A DNA stretch of 41,862 nt from Amphritea atlantica (GCF_900111095.1 NZ_FOGB01000004.1:1-41862); one strand, 5' to 3'. Numbered from the stretch's first letter, positions 25,531 through 34,526 are shown. The notes: a model not told the origin generated them from the letters alone. Numbers and translations are program-made.

Positions 25531-25546
25531 TGTCGTGTTCACGACA
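25531..25546. promoter_or_regulatory. NifA upstream activator sequence (185-residue protein)
   Basis: TGTCGTGTTCACGACA, TGT-N10-ACA and a complete palindrome. It lies about 130 bp upstream of the -24 element and 5 bases outside the neighbouring stop codon. Confidence 0.75.
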
Positions 25547-25550
25547 ATCG

Positions 25551-25817
25551 TTAATCCATATCGCCCGCCAGAAACTCATCAATCTCCCGCATAATGTACT
25601 GATTATCGGGCAGGTTTCTGACCAGGTTTTCCGCTTCTTCGCCGCTGAACCCCTGCAGGGTAAAACTCTTGGCTCCGATGATCTGGGTATGGTAGTTCAG
25701 CTCCAGTTTGAGAATCCGGTCGCCGGTCATCGGGTTGTGGTATAGCGATGCTAATGCGACCAGCCCCTCTTCCAGCTGAATAATCCGGTTCAGTTCTGTG
25801 TTCAGCTCAGTCTTCAT
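25551..25817 (-). CDS. Small unknown partner of the hemerythrin (88 residues)
   Basis: 88 residues from ATG 25817, overlapping the hemerythrin stop by 4 bases. Starts MKTELNTELNRIIQLEEGLV; then NPMTGDRILKLELNYHTQII, QGFSGEEAENLVRNLPDNQY. No recognised domain. An upstream extension to 25880 would lie inside the hemerythrin gene and is unlikely. Translational coupling suggests it works with the hemerythrin. Confidence 0.65.
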   Translation of the reverse strand: MKTELNTELNRIIQLEEGLVALASLYHNPMTGDRILKLELNYHTQIIGAKSFTLQGFSGEEAENLVRNLPDNQYIMREIDEFLAGDMD

Positions 25818-26179
25818 GAGTGACTCTCGATATGTTTCACCAGCGCAGCATCCATATTGGTAATATGTTGATGCAACCACTCATCAACACGGTCATTGAT
25901 ATAGGCACGGGCCATGGTCAGGCGGCCCTGCTGTACCCGCTGGTTAAACTGCCGCAGCTCGGTTAGCAGGCGATTGTGTTCACCGCAGTGCTCGCTTTTT
26001 CCGGGGTAGTCGTACTGCTCTATGAACTGTTCTTCCCGCTTGAAGTGGGTTTCTGTATGACTAAGAAGCTCACTGAAAAGTCTTTTAAACTGGTCGGTAT
26101 CTGAGGTTTTCAACCGGGTAGTGATGTCAGCAAAGTGCTGATGATCACAGTCAATATCTGCATGATTTAAATGTTGCAT
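25814..26179 (-). CDS. Hemerythrin-domain oxygen-binding protein
   Basis: 121 residues, the normal size of a single-domain bacteriohemerythrin. Di-iron ligands visible: His13 or His15 (CDHQHF), His45-Glu49 (HFKRE), His64-His68 (HCGEH) and His105-Asp110 (HITNMD). Four-helix bundle that binds O2. Here probably stores or removes oxygen near nitrogenase, as inferred from the sigma-54 promoter 60 bases upstream of ATG 26179. Overlaps the next gene by 4 bases. Confidence 0.9.
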   Translation of the reverse strand: MQHLNHADIDCDHQHFADITTRLKTSDTDQFKRLFSELLSHTETHFKREEQFIEQYDYPGKSEHCGEHNRLLTELRQFNQRVQQGRLTMARAYINDRVDEWLHQHITNMDAALVKHIESHS

Positions 26180-26237
26180 GAGTAAACCTATAAGTCTGAC
26201 TTCATCTGTCGTCTGATTTGTTTGGTCTTAAGCTTCC

Positions 26238-26253
26238 AGCAATTTGCACGCCA
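26238..26253 (-). promoter_or_regulatory. Sigma-54 promoter of the hemerythrin genes
   Basis: On the minus strand TGGCGTGCAAATTGCT, with GG-N10-GC and TTGCT at -12. Back to back with the plus-strand promoter 14 bases away. I found no TGT-N10-ACA site in the gap. Confidence 0.7.
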
Positions 26254-26266
26254 ATAAAGAGATGGC

Positions 26267-26282
26267 TGGTATAGCTTTTGCA
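26267..26282 (+). promoter_or_regulatory. Sigma-54 promoter of the second NifX-like gene
   Basis: TGGTATAGCTTTTGCA, GG (26268-26269), N10, GC (26280-26281); about 80 bases before ATG 26362. Confidence 0.75.
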
Positions 26283-26361
26283 GCCACTCTTAACCTCATG
26301 TGCTTGTCTATATGAGTATTAGCACCCCTGAAAAACAACGCAGCCACAGAGGTTTAAGCCG

Positions 26362-26715
26362 ATGGTGAAATTGCCCCCCGTTTTGATGGCCGTCGCCAGC
26401 AAAGATGCTGTGTCGATCAATCTGCACTTTGGTCATGCCAGAGCATTTTTGATCTACCGTGTCTGCGAGGATCATTGTGAGTTTATCGAGCGCCGCGTTG
26501 TAGACCACTACTGCCAGGGACATACCGGCGACAGGTCAGCCATGGAGCTGATTCTGGAAACTATCAAAGACTGTCATGCGGTGTTCGTGGTCAAAATCGG
26601 TGACGGGCCGCAAGAGAAGTTGAAACGGATTGGCGTCATCTCCGTCAGCGACTATGGGCATGAGGGGATTGAAGAGTCGCTGCTGCACTATGTACAAACG
26701 TCCGACTGGAGCTAA
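26362..26715 (+). CDS. NifX/NifB-C-like cofactor-binding domain protein
   Basis: 117 residues, a stand-alone NifX fold without extra domain. Start VLMAVASKDAVSINLHFGHA has the HFG motif, GDRSAMELILETIKDCHAVF and KIGDGPQEKLKRIGV the second half, similar to the C-terminal domain of NifB. ATG 26362 is about 10 bases after AGAGG. Probably binds cluster precursors. Has its own sigma-54 promoter and diverges from the hemerythrin. Confidence 0.83.
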   Translation: MVKLPPVLMAVASKDAVSINLHFGHARAFLIYRVCEDHCEFIERRVVDHYCQGHTGDRSAMELILETIKDCHAVFVVKIGDGPQEKLKRIGVISVSDYGHEGIEESLLHYVQTSDWS

Positions 26716-26717
26716 CG

Positions 26718-27059
26718 ATGACCGATATTGAACAATGGCTGTCTGAACATCTTCTCAGTCCGGTTGAAGTTGACTGCGCGATTACGGTGATGCTGAAAAT
26801 TATCGATGGTAAGTGCAAAATGACGCAACAGGAAAAGGTCGTCATGGCAGCACTGTATGACGCGGTTAAATCATGTCATCACATACTTCTGGAGCCTGGT
26901 GTGCACAGGCTGATAGCCGCCGCACGGGACAGCTCGGACGAGGTGGTTAAACTTCAGGTATATGAACAGCGACTATTGGCTGAAACAATGATTTCCCGTC
27001 CGGTGATGAAAGCGTTTAAAGCACGTATCCGTCAACAGGGTCTGCTTGAATGTGGCTGA
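26718..27059 (+). CDS. Unknown protein downstream of NifX-like gene (113 residues)
   Basis: 113 residues, mostly helical, two bases after the NifX-like gene's stop; GGAG lies 7 bases before ATG 26718. CAITVMLKIIDGKCKMTQQE and VKSCHHILLEPGVHRL are notable, with cysteine and paired histidines that might bind metal. No family recognised. Same transcript as the NifX-like gene, so sigma-54 dependent. Confidence 0.65.
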   Translation: MTDIEQWLSEHLLSPVEVDCAITVMLKIIDGKCKMTQQEKVVMAALYDAVKSCHHILLEPGVHRLIAAARDSSDEVVKLQVYEQRLLAETMISRPVMKAFKARIRQQGLLECG

Positions 27060-27361
27060 ACAAAATACGGATATGATACAGCAGAAAAAAGTGAGTGAAA
27101 TGACGACCAGACCATCTATATCTAAAGTGTGTCGGGTTTCTTCCAAACGGCTAGACTAGCTGCCTGTCCTTGCATCACCTGAAATGGTTCAGAGGCGGGG
27201 CCGTGCCTGACGCTGTCAGACTGATGTAAATCAGCCTACGACTTACAGGGAATTAGATTTTATAAAACAATCTGTTATAGTCTTCGACTCAGTGGCTCTA
27301 CAATGATGTTAGTTGGTGCAAAAAGGCCGGCTTGCACTGTATCCCGTTTGCAGGCTTTAGT
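27060..27361. other. Gap before the diguanylate cyclase
   Basis: 302 bases without a gene apart from an unused TTG-start extension (from 27332). Contains an FNR-like palindrome at 27221-27234. This is the point where the nif genes end. Confidence 0.55.
27221..27234 (+). promoter_or_regulatory. FNR-like palindrome before the diguanylate cyclase
   Basis: CTGATGTAAATCAG: TTGAT-N4-ATCAA with one symmetrical change at each end. About 130 bases before the start codon. Confidence 0.4.
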
Positions 27362-29545
27362 ATGGAGCACGTCAGCATTTTGAACGTTTGCTACTCCCTG
27401 ACAGGTAGAAGTACCTATCTTTTACTGTTTGTGCTTTATGTTGGATCCGCGTTTTTCTTTTCCAGTTTTAGCCCTCAGGCACAGATTGTCTCATTATGGC
27501 CCTCTGCAGGCGTTGCGCTGGCTGGGTGCCTGATCTTTGGTAAACGCTTCCTGCCCGCCATTCTGTTGGGCTCTCTGCTGTTTAATTCTGGTCATTATTT
27601 GTTACACCATAGTGAACTGGGGCTGTCGGTGGTGCTCACCTCCGGGATTATCGCCATGGGGTCGGTTGTACAGGCTTGGGTCAATCACACCCTTCTGCAA
27701 TCCCGGCACATCAAGATTCTTGATGCCCCCTCATACTCCCATGTGGCGGGGTTTATCGGTACCGCCTTTCTCTGTTGTCTGATCAGTGCCGTGGTGGGGA
27801 ATGGGGCGCTAACTCTGGGATTAAGCGGGGATCTCAGCGCGAAAATTTACCTTAACAATGTGCTGATCTGGTGGATAGGCGATTTTCTGGGTGTCATTCT
27901 GGTCACACCTCTCTTGTTGGCGATGTTTATCCGTCAGGTGGATAAAGTTGTCTGGTATCGCCTGCTGAAGTCGTTAACGATACCTCTGTTTACCTTAATT
28001 ACTGCGTTTCAGGTAGCGCAGCAATATATTGAAGACTCGGTGGTGACTAAGACTGAAAATGATTTTGCGTTGAAATCTGAAGCGGTTGAAAACATCCTGA
28101 AACAACATATGAGCAATTACCTTGATGCGCTGAACCATCTTGGCACTACCCTGGCGCAGACCGAAGAAGTCAATTATCAGGTGTTCACAGACGCTACCCG
28201 TCCCTATCTCGCCAACCTGCCCGGCATCAGTGCGATCTCCTGGGATATTCTGGTCGGGCAGGGGGCGGTTGAAGAGTTTGAACAACATGCGCGGAAGGAG
28301 GTAGACCCAGGATTTAAGGTCAGGGGAAAGCCTCTGCTATCCACCGATCCATTGGTGGTAGTTGAGTATATTCTGCCGTTTAAAAATAATAATCCGGCAC
28401 TGGGCTATAACGTTTTTTCCAACGATGAGCGTAAACAGAGTATGTTGCTGGCCAAAGCGACCCGCAAGGATACCGCAACCAATATTATAGAGCTGGTGCA
28501 GTCTAAAGACGATAAACAGGGGTTTCTGATCTTCTCGCCGGTTTTTCAGCAGGTTGATCCGCAGGATAACTCGGTGGCTGCTGTTGAATCACTTAAAGGG
28601 TTCGTCGTCGGGGTTTTTCTGGTGTCAGAAATACTGAATAACCCGCAGATCGCTGAACGGCTGGGTTATATCGATCTCTATGTGTACGAAAATGACAATC
28701 CGGCAGACAAGGTGTATGGCCGCATGGATACTATGGATGATATCGCTGCAGGGGAGGGGTTGAGCCATTGGTTTGAGATGGAGTTTGCGAATCATACGTG
28801 GACTTTTAATCTGCATGTCAGTAATAAAAACGTCACTGCTCTGCAGATCGGTGATAGCCTCAGCTTTCTGATAGCCGAGGCATTGTTTGGTGCGCTGGCG
28901 GTATTTATCGTGCTGTCTGCGTTTGGTTATCACGAAAGACTGACCCGGCTGGTCAGCTTGCGTACCGATGAATTGAAACAAGCGAATGCAGAACTGGAGC
29001 ATTTTGCTTTTTATGATGCGCTGACCGGACTGCCTAACCGTCGGCTTTTTATTGACCGGGTGGAGCATACGCTTGCACTGTGCCGGCGAAATAACCGCTC
29101 AGCGGCACTGCTGTATATGGATCTGAATGGGTTTAAAGCGGTCAACGACTCTCTGGGGCATGATATTGGAGATCAGTTATTGATTGAGGTCAGTCGTCGT
29201 CTGAGTCGTGTTTTGCGGGATAGTGATACCCTGGCGCGGCTGGGGGGAGATGAGTTTGCCCTGCTGCTGCCCGGTAACCCGGGCATTGAAGAGGTTAGTG
29301 TAATCGCAAACAAACTCAGTGCCTGTCTCTCAGAGCCGGTAACGTTATTGGCAAAGGAGCTGCAGATTTCAATCAGTATTGGTGTGGCCTTTTATCCCCG
29401 CGATGGCGTCAACCGGGTTGAACTGATTGGCGCTGCTGACAGTGCGATGTATGCCGCTAAAAAGAGCACCCGATCACTGTCATTTTATGCAGATGAGTTA
29501 AACAACCAGCCAGTGCTGACGGGGGACACCGAAGCGGTTGAGTGA
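27362..29545 (+). CDS. MASE1-type membrane diguanylate cyclase
   Basis: 727 residues from ATG 27362 (TTG at 27332 would add 10). Residues ~15-215 form a MASE1-like multi-helix membrane sensor (YLLLFVLYVGSAFFF, IVSLWPSAGVALAG, NNVLIWWIGDFLGVILVTPL). A periplasmic CHASE-type sensor region follows (~240-490), then another membrane helix. The C-terminal ~170 residues are a GGDEF domain with intact RLGGDEFALLL; the inhibitory RxxD site (RDSD) is five residues before it. Makes cyclic-di-GMP. Ligand unknown. Not part of the nif set by promoter. Confidence 0.9.
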   Translation: MEHVSILNVCYSLTGRSTYLLLFVLYVGSAFFFSSFSPQAQIVSLWPSAGVALAGCLIFGKRFLPAILLGSLLFNSGHYLLHHSELGLSVVLTSGIIAMGSVVQAWVNHTLLQSRHIKILDAPSYSHVAGFIGTAFLCCLISAVVGNGALTLGLSGDLSAKIYLNNVLIWWIGDFLGVILVTPLLLAMFIRQVDKVVWYRLLKSLTIPLFTLITAFQVAQQYIEDSVVTKTENDFALKSEAVENILKQHMSNYLDALNHLGTTLAQTEEVNYQVFTDATRPYLANLPGISAISWDILVGQGAVEEFEQHARKEVDPGFKVRGKPLLSTDPLVVVEYILPFKNNNPALGYNVFSNDERKQSMLLAKATRKDTATNIIELVQSKDDKQGFLIFSPVFQQVDPQDNSVAAVESLKGFVVGVFLVSEILNNPQIAERLGYIDLYVYENDNPADKVYGRMDTMDDIAAGEGLSHWFEMEFANHTWTFNLHVSNKNVTALQIGDSLSFLIAEALFGALAVFIVLSAFGYHERLTRLVSLRTDELKQANAELEHFAFYDALTGLPNRRLFIDRVEHTLALCRRNNRSAALLYMDLNGFKAVNDSLGHDIGDQLLIEVSRRLSRVLRDSDTLARLGGDEFALLLPGNPGIEEVSVIANKLSACLSEPVTLLAKELQISISIGVAFYPRDGVNRVELIGAADSAMYAAKKSTRSLSFYADELNNQPVLTGDTEAVE

Positions 29546-29611
29546 TGTGAAGCGGCGCATCGGGTAAAAAGAACAGGCGGGATTACTGTGGGACCGGCCG
29601 TTCCGAACCGC

Positions 29612-30277
29612 TTATGCTCTCCTTAGCTGCCTCCCCAGCCACCCGCTCAGCAGACAGATGGACAGAATCATTACCAGTGACCCCTGGGCTAACAACACCT
29701 CAGAAGAGGGGGTTGGTGCAATGGTCATGGTCACTACTGTGATGGTGAGCGCGAGCACACAGAGCAGGGTCATGCCCACCACTCTGGCGGTAGAGATTCT
29801 GGCACCATAGAGAAACAGTAACAATCCGGCCAGCAGAATACCTGCCTCAATTAGCAAGATAACGGGCATATTATCCCAAAATTTCAGGCCCATCTTCAGA
29901 GAAGCATCGCCCAGAAGAGAGAGGTCGAGGTCATGCACCGTAAAATCCAGTAACCAGTTGGAGAACACTGCCACCGAAACCATAAATACGGCTCGCAGGC
30001 CCACCCCTCTGAACTCTGAATACCAGAGAAACGCTGCCGCACCAGACATGAGGGACCAGATAACCGCCGCAGAAAGACTGTGGGAGTATGAGTAGTTAAA
30101 TTTCAGTTGATGCTTTTGGTCAAAATTGTCAGGAATGGTGACCGACTCCCAGCCCAGCAGTACAAAGCTCCAGAGCAGCAGGTCGAGTAACAGGGCTGCA
30201 GCCACTAATGCCCCCGGATTCACGCGCCGATCCAATCTGCACAGAGCCAGTGCAACACCAATATGACCAGCCAGCAT
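29612..30277 (-). CDS. Integral membrane protein, unknown
   Basis: 221 residues from ATG 30277 (AGAGG before it); GTG 30283 is the alternative. Some six membrane helices: LVAAALLLDLLLWSFVLLGW, AVFMVSVAVFSNWLLDF, VILLIEAGILLAGLLLFLYG, ALTITVVTMTI and others. Conserved-looking histidines and aspartates (AGHIGVALAL, SYSHSLSAAV, DFTVHDLDLSL) recall membrane hydrolases of the YdjM type, but I would not assign it. Downstream of the CHMI gene on the same strand, 41 bases apart. Confidence 0.75.
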   Translation of the reverse strand: MLAGHIGVALALCRLDRRVNPGALVAAALLLDLLLWSFVLLGWESVTIPDNFDQKHQLKFNYSYSHSLSAAVIWSLMSGAAAFLWYSEFRGVGLRAVFMVSVAVFSNWLLDFTVHDLDLSLLGDASLKMGLKFWDNMPVILLIEAGILLAGLLLFLYGARISTARVVGMTLLCVLALTITVVTMTIAPTPSSEVLLAQGSLVMILSICLLSGWLGRQLRRA

Positions 30278-30317
30278 AATCACCTCTCAGAGTAAACAGA
30301 GCCTGATGCTGCCAGCG

Positions 30318-30659
30318 TCAGGCAATAAATTTGGCATAACTACTACTATGAATATCCTCAACCTCCACTGTTAAGGATATTCCAGCCAGATTACAATCTG
30401 TTAACCCCTTCAACACTGTAGAAGATAATAACTGTTTTTGCTCATCGGTTCTGCCACTTAATATTCTTAGGGTTACGTGAATAAAATCAGCAGGGGATGG
30501 ACCTGTGAGGAAATGATCGTAGGCTAAGGCGCGGGTTTTAATATCTGCGGCCTCAAACAAGCCGGACCTCAATGCGCCTTCATAGACGATTTGCACCAGT
30601 TTTGCAGGGGGCAGGCGGGGGATAAGCGTTTCTGAAAACTCAATAATACAGTGGGGCAA
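30318..30659 (-). CDS. CHMI-type isomerase (5-carboxymethyl-2-hydroxymuconate isomerase family)
   Basis: 113 residues. Tautomerase-fold family in which Pro after the initiator Met is the catalytic base. Here TTG 30659 is the start, giving MPHCIIEFS; upstream GGAG supports it. The HFLTGPSPADFIHVTLRILS middle and NLAGISLTVEVEDIH end fit CHMI proteins of homoprotocatechuate degradation (hpcD/hpaF). No other genes of that pathway are nearby, so its substrate may differ. Confidence 0.85.
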   Translation of the reverse strand: MPHCIIEFSETLIPRLPPAKLVQIVYEGALRSGLFEAADIKTRALAYDHFLTGPSPADFIHVTLRILSGRTDEQKQLLSSTVLKGLTDCNLAGISLTVEVEDIHSSSYAKFIA

Positions 30660-30712
30660 GGGTGCGTACTCCAGATAACATTAAAGTGGTGGGCCGGGAT
30701 AACTAACCGGGA

Positions 30713-31417
30713 TCAGTCAATATCCAGCCAGTTAAACGATCGCTTTAAAAACTGTACCGCTTCGCTGTTGATCACCTGTCCGTGAGCCATAACGATCGTT
30801 TTCGGGTGCCAGTGTAATATGTTTTGCAGATGTTGTTGCGCCTTCTTTTTACTGAACATAAAGCTCAGCCGCCAATCCAGGGGCATCTTGCCATTGGGCG
30901 CTAAAATACCTGCAGCCGCGGCCACGAACCGTTTCACCGGGGTGAACGATTCCGGAGCAAAGTTCTCAATCAGATCGGTGACAATCAGTGTTGCCGAGGG
31001 TTTATGGAAAAATACACACTCTTCCATGGCCGGCGAACCGGTAAACAGCAGTTGATCGATATGTTCTGACCAGGGGGCATTGAAAAATGGGGTGAAAATA
31101 CTCTCAAATATGATATCCGGACGCTTAACTTGTACCTCTCTGGTACCAAAGCTCAGGGTGTCCTGATAATGATTCTGCCAGTCCTTAATAAACAGATGGT
31201 GCAGATGGTTGGGAGAGATCAGGTATTTTACCCTGCCCAACGTGTCAATCTGGTGAATCAGCTCCGTTGTCAGGGCGATCGGGCTGTGAACCCATAATTC
31301 ATCACCGGGTAACCTGATGATCGTCATACGCGTCGTGTAGGGCAGGGTAAAAAAGGGTACGGCAGGCCCCTCAAAAATCCAGATGTTTTCACCTATTTCA
31401 GTCACAACACTCTCCAT
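30713..31417 (-). CDS. DUF4336 protein (metallo-beta-lactamase-like fold)
   Basis: 234 residues from ATG 31417, GTG/ATG alternatives nearby. IWIFEGPAVPFFTLPYTTRM and LWVHSPIAL are typical of DUF4336; SPNHLHHLFIKDW replaces the HxHxDH motif of true metallo-beta-lactamases and VMAHG is the later histidine. Function of the family unknown. Same strand and close to the CHMI gene (53-base gap). Confidence 0.8.
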   Translation of the reverse strand: MESVVTEIGENIWIFEGPAVPFFTLPYTTRMTIIRLPGDELWVHSPIALTTELIHQIDTLGRVKYLISPNHLHHLFIKDWQNHYQDTLSFGTREVQVKRPDIIFESIFTPFFNAPWSEHIDQLLFTGSPAMEECVFFHKPSATLIVTDLIENFAPESFTPVKRFVAAAAGILAPNGKMPLDWRLSFMFSKKKAQQHLQNILHWHPKTIVMAHGQVINSEAVQFLKRSFNWLDID

Positions 31418-31537
31418 TAACAACGTTGCCACAAAAACGTTTTTGACCAGGTGCTTCAGTTACAGAGCTGAAGAGACAGGGGCTGCTGCGACATTGACAT
31501 TTAGCGGCAATCTTTCAGCTGTTCTCTTGCAGTGCGC

Positions 31538-32116
31538 TTATTTGTTGTGCTTTTCAGGGGCACTGATTCCAGTGCGTTCAACGATTTCAGTGTCAAAACC
31601 ATCGAGACTTTGCTGGTTTCTGTCGTACCAGTAGGCCTCAATACCCTGTTTGCCTTTTTTCTCTGCCCAGTTAGTTAACGCATCACGGTCGCCTTTATAA
31701 TCAAACAGGGGCACTGACATGCCGCAGGATGACTGAACCAGGCTGATATCCAGAATAAAGATCTGCCGGGCGGCTTCGCTGGCAGGAAAAAGTGAGCGAT
31801 ACTCGTGCCAGTCGGGATCCTGCCGATGCAGCACCCGGGCATCGCCATAAGTTCTGAGAATCAGGGGGGCGGCCTGAAAATCGCAGAACATCAGTGTCAT
31901 TCTTGGATTCTGCAATACATGGGCGGCAGATTCATTGCCACTACCGGTCAGATTTAACCAGGCTATTCTGGTCGGGCTGATCACTCTGAGGGAATCACCG
32001 CCTTTGGGGGACAGGTTGACCTGGCCGGTGGCCGCGGCTGTTGCCACAAAGTAGATCTTCTGCTCACCGATAAACTCAATATGTTGAGTGGACAGTTCTG
32101 CAAATTGCTGACCCAT
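31538..32116 (-). CDS. Pyridoxamine 5'-phosphate oxidase-family flavoprotein
   Basis: 192 residues, one split-barrel FMN-binding domain: KIYFVATAAATGQVNLSPKG near the start, RIAWLNLTGSGNESAAHVLQ and RMTLMFCDF. These are general PPOX features; it lacks the C-terminal region of true PdxH, so it is a reductase or binding protein of unknown substrate. Between metE and the DUF4336 gene, separated from metE by a terminator. Confidence 0.87.
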   Translation of the reverse strand: MGQQFAELSTQHIEFIGEQKIYFVATAAATGQVNLSPKGGDSLRVISPTRIAWLNLTGSGNESAAHVLQNPRMTLMFCDFQAAPLILRTYGDARVLHRQDPDWHEYRSLFPASEAARQIFILDISLVQSSCGMSVPLFDYKGDRDALTNWAEKKGKQGIEAYWYDRNQQSLDGFDTEIVERTGISAPEKHNK

Positions 32117-32189
32117 GTCGTGTTCCCTTTGTTTTTCCTTAACATTATCTACCTGATTAATATCAGATGATTGCGTTAATGTGAAACAG

Positions 32190-32219
32190 AAAAGGCCAGG
32201 AATTGCTTCCCAGCCTTTT
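32190..32219 (-). terminator. Intrinsic terminator after metE
   Basis: On the minus strand, AAAAGGC...GCCTTTT with an inner stem containing two G-U pairs and a GCAA loop, 13 pairs in all, ending in TTTT. It starts 25 bases downstream of the metE stop. Its ends are also T-rich on the plus strand. Confidence 0.8.
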
Positions 32220-32243
32220 GTTGGTTGCTATATTCAGGGCACG

Positions 32244-34526
32244 TTATGCTGCCAGTCGTTGCTCCCGCAGGATTTTAGCCGCTGCAACCATGTTGATCAG
32301 GCTGGTGGCAACCTCATCCCAGCCACGGGTTTTCAGACCACAGTCTGGATTAATCCAGAGACGTTCGGCTGGAATCAGTGTGGCGGCTTTTTCAATCAGC
32401 GTCTGAATCTGTTCTACCGTTGGTGTGTTCGGGCTGTGGATATCATAGACGCCGGGGCCAATCTCATTGGGGTAGTTAAACTCGGTGAACACTTCCAGCA
32501 GCTCCATATTGGAACGGCTGGTTTCAATGGTGATCACATCGGCATCCATATCGGCAATCGCCTGAATGATGTCATTGAACTCGGCATAACACATGTGGGT
32601 GTGGATCTGGGTTTCCGGCTGTACGCCACTGGCTGATACACGGAAGGCATAGACCGCCCATTGCAGATAAAACTCCCACTCGGACTGTTTCAGCGGCAGT
32701 CCTTCCCGAATAGCCGGTTCATCGATCTGGATCGCAGCGATACCCGCCTGCTCAAGATCGACCACTTCATCCCGCAGGGCCAGGGCGATCTGCAGACAGG
32801 TTTCAGAACGGGGCTGATCGTCCCGAACAAACGCCCATTGCAGCATAGTCACCGGACCGGTCAACATCCCTTTAACTGGCTTGTTGCTCAGTGACTGGGC
32901 ATAACGGCTCCAGCCGACGGTCATCGCTTCTTTGCGCAGAATATCACCATAGATAATCGGTGGCTTAACGCAACGGGAACCGTAGGACTGCACCCAGCCC
33001 AACTGACTGGTGGTATAGCCTTCCAGCTGTTCGCCGAAGTATTCCACCATATCGTTGCGTTCCGGTTCGCCATGTACCAGCATATCCAGACCATAGCGCT
33101 CCTGCCGTTCGATGCAGTCTTTAATCTCTGCCTGCATAATCGCGGTATAGCTAATCTCATCCAGTTCACCACGACGGAAACGGGCCCGCACAGAACGGAT
33201 ATCGCTGGTTTGCGGGAATGAGCCGATAGTGGTGGTTGGGAACGCAGGAAGCTGCAGCTTTTGCTGCTGTTTTACCGCGCGCTCAGCGTAGGGCAGGCCG
33301 CGCTCACCATCTTGTGGCATCAGTCCGTTGACACGCCGCTTCACCTCGATACGGTGTACCCGCTGGGACTGTGTCCGGGCGGTCACATGTTGCAGGTTCG
33401 CGGCCAGCTGAGGACTGTTTTTGCCCTCGATCGCCTGTTTCAGCAGGCTGAGCTCCGCCAGTTTTTGCCGTGCAAATGCCAGCCAGCTGTATAACTCGGG
33501 ATCAAAGCCGGTTTCCTGCTCCAGATCGACAGGCACATGCAGCAATGAACAGCTGCTGGAGAGCCAGAGGTTATCGCCCCTTTGGTCCGCAACCGGTTTA
33601 ATGCGCCCGGCCGCTGCGGTAATATCGGTTTTCCAGATGTTGCGACCATCGATGACGCCCACTGAGAGCACCTGATCTGTTCTGAGTCGCTCGCTGAAAC
33701 GGATAAACTCATCGCCGCCGCGTACTGCATCCAGATGAAAGCCATCCACCGGCAGGTAAGCAGTGAGATCAAAGTTACTGTCCAGCGCGCCAAAGTAGGT
33801 GGTCAGCATCAGCTTTAACCCGGTGCCACTGCTGCTCAGCGTCTGATAAGCTTCACGATAGGCTTCCTGCCATTTAGGTGGCAGCTCCAATACCAGTGCC
33901 GGCTCATCGATCTGTAGCCAATCGATGTTCTTACGAGACAATAGATTCAGCAGGCCTTTATAACTTTCCAGCAGAGCCGGTAGCAGCGTTAGTTTATCGA
34001 ACGTCTGAGCCGCACATTTAGCCAGCCACAGATAGGTAACCGGGCCGATAATCACCGGCTTAACCCGATGACCGGCTTGCTGTGCTTCGGTTATCTCCGC
34101 CAGCAGCTTTTCTGGATTGAGAATAAACTGCTGTGTAGCGGTTAGCTCCGGCACCAGATAGTGATAGTTTGTATCAAACCATTTGGTCATCTCGCAGGCA
34201 CGGGTTGCCTTGCCTGATGGTGCCCGCCCCCGGGCCATGCGGAAATAGTTATCAAAGCTATCGCAGCTGCCATCGCTGAAACGCTGAGGAACCACCCCTA
34301 ACAGCACCGAGTGATCCAGCACCTGGTCATACAGAGAGAAATCATTGACAGTGACCAGATCCATGCCACTTTCAGCCTGAATATTCCAGTTTTGCATTCG
34401 CAGAGTCTTTGCCACATCAGTCAGCTCGTTGCGGCTGGATTTTCCATGCCAGTAGTTTTCAAGCGCGAACTTCAGTTCGCGCTGAGCGCCAATACGGGGA
34501 AAGCCCGGAATATGTGTTTTCACCAT
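32244..34526 (-). CDS. metE: Cobalamin-independent methionine synthase
   Basis: 760 residues from ATG 34526 (AGGAGA before it; longer frame to 34613 lacks a ribosome site). Transfers methyl from 5-methyl-THF-triglutamate to homocysteine. N-terminal [17 protein letters not shown]; the C-terminal barrel holds the zinc ligands in [10 protein letters not shown] (His, Cys), the conserved ITIETSRS, and the last cysteine in [22 protein letters not shown] begins the second barrel. The leader shows TGAATTAAATTAA at 34644-34656, one base off a TGAA-N5-TTCA MetR site; no cobalamin riboswitch seen. Confidence 0.97.
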   Translation of the reverse strand: MVKTHIPGFPRIGAQRELKFALENYWHGKSSRNELTDVAKTLRMQNWNIQAESGMDLVTVNDFSLYDQVLDHSVLLGVVPQRFSDGSCDSFDNYFRMARGRAPSGKATRACEMTKWFDTNYHYLVPELTATQQFILNPEKLLAEITEAQQAGHRVKPVIIGPVTYLWLAKCAAQTFDKLTLLPALLESYKGLLNLLSRKNIDWLQIDEPALVLELPPKWQEAYREAYQTLSSSGTGLKLMLTTYFGALDSNFDLTAYLPVDGFHLDAVRGGDEFIRFSERLRTDQVLSVGVIDGRNIWKTDITAAAGRIKPVADQRGDNLWLSSSCSLLHVPVDLEQETGFDPELYSWLAFARQKLAELSLLKQAIEGKNSPQLAANLQHVTARTQSQRVHRIEVKRRVNGLMPQDGERGLPYAERAVKQQQKLQLPAFPTTTIGSFPQTSDIRSVRARFRRGELDEISYTAIMQAEIKDCIERQERYGLDMLVHGEPERNDMVEYFGEQLEGYTTSQLGWVQSYGSRCVKPPIIYGDILRKEAMTVGWSRYAQSLSNKPVKGMLTGPVTMLQWAFVRDDQPRSETCLQIALALRDEVVDLEQAGIAAIQIDEPAIREGLPLKQSEWEFYLQWAVYAFRVSASGVQPETQIHTHMCYAEFNDIIQAIADMDADVITIETSRSNMELLEVFTEFNYPNEIGPGVYDIHSPNTPTVEQIQTLIEKAATLIPAERLWINPDCGLKTRGWDEVATSLINMVAAAKILREQRLAA

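Noticed and set aside
27315-27336. TTGCA before the diguanylate cyclase as a sigma-54 -12 box
   Set aside because: No GG at the required 10-base distance upstream.
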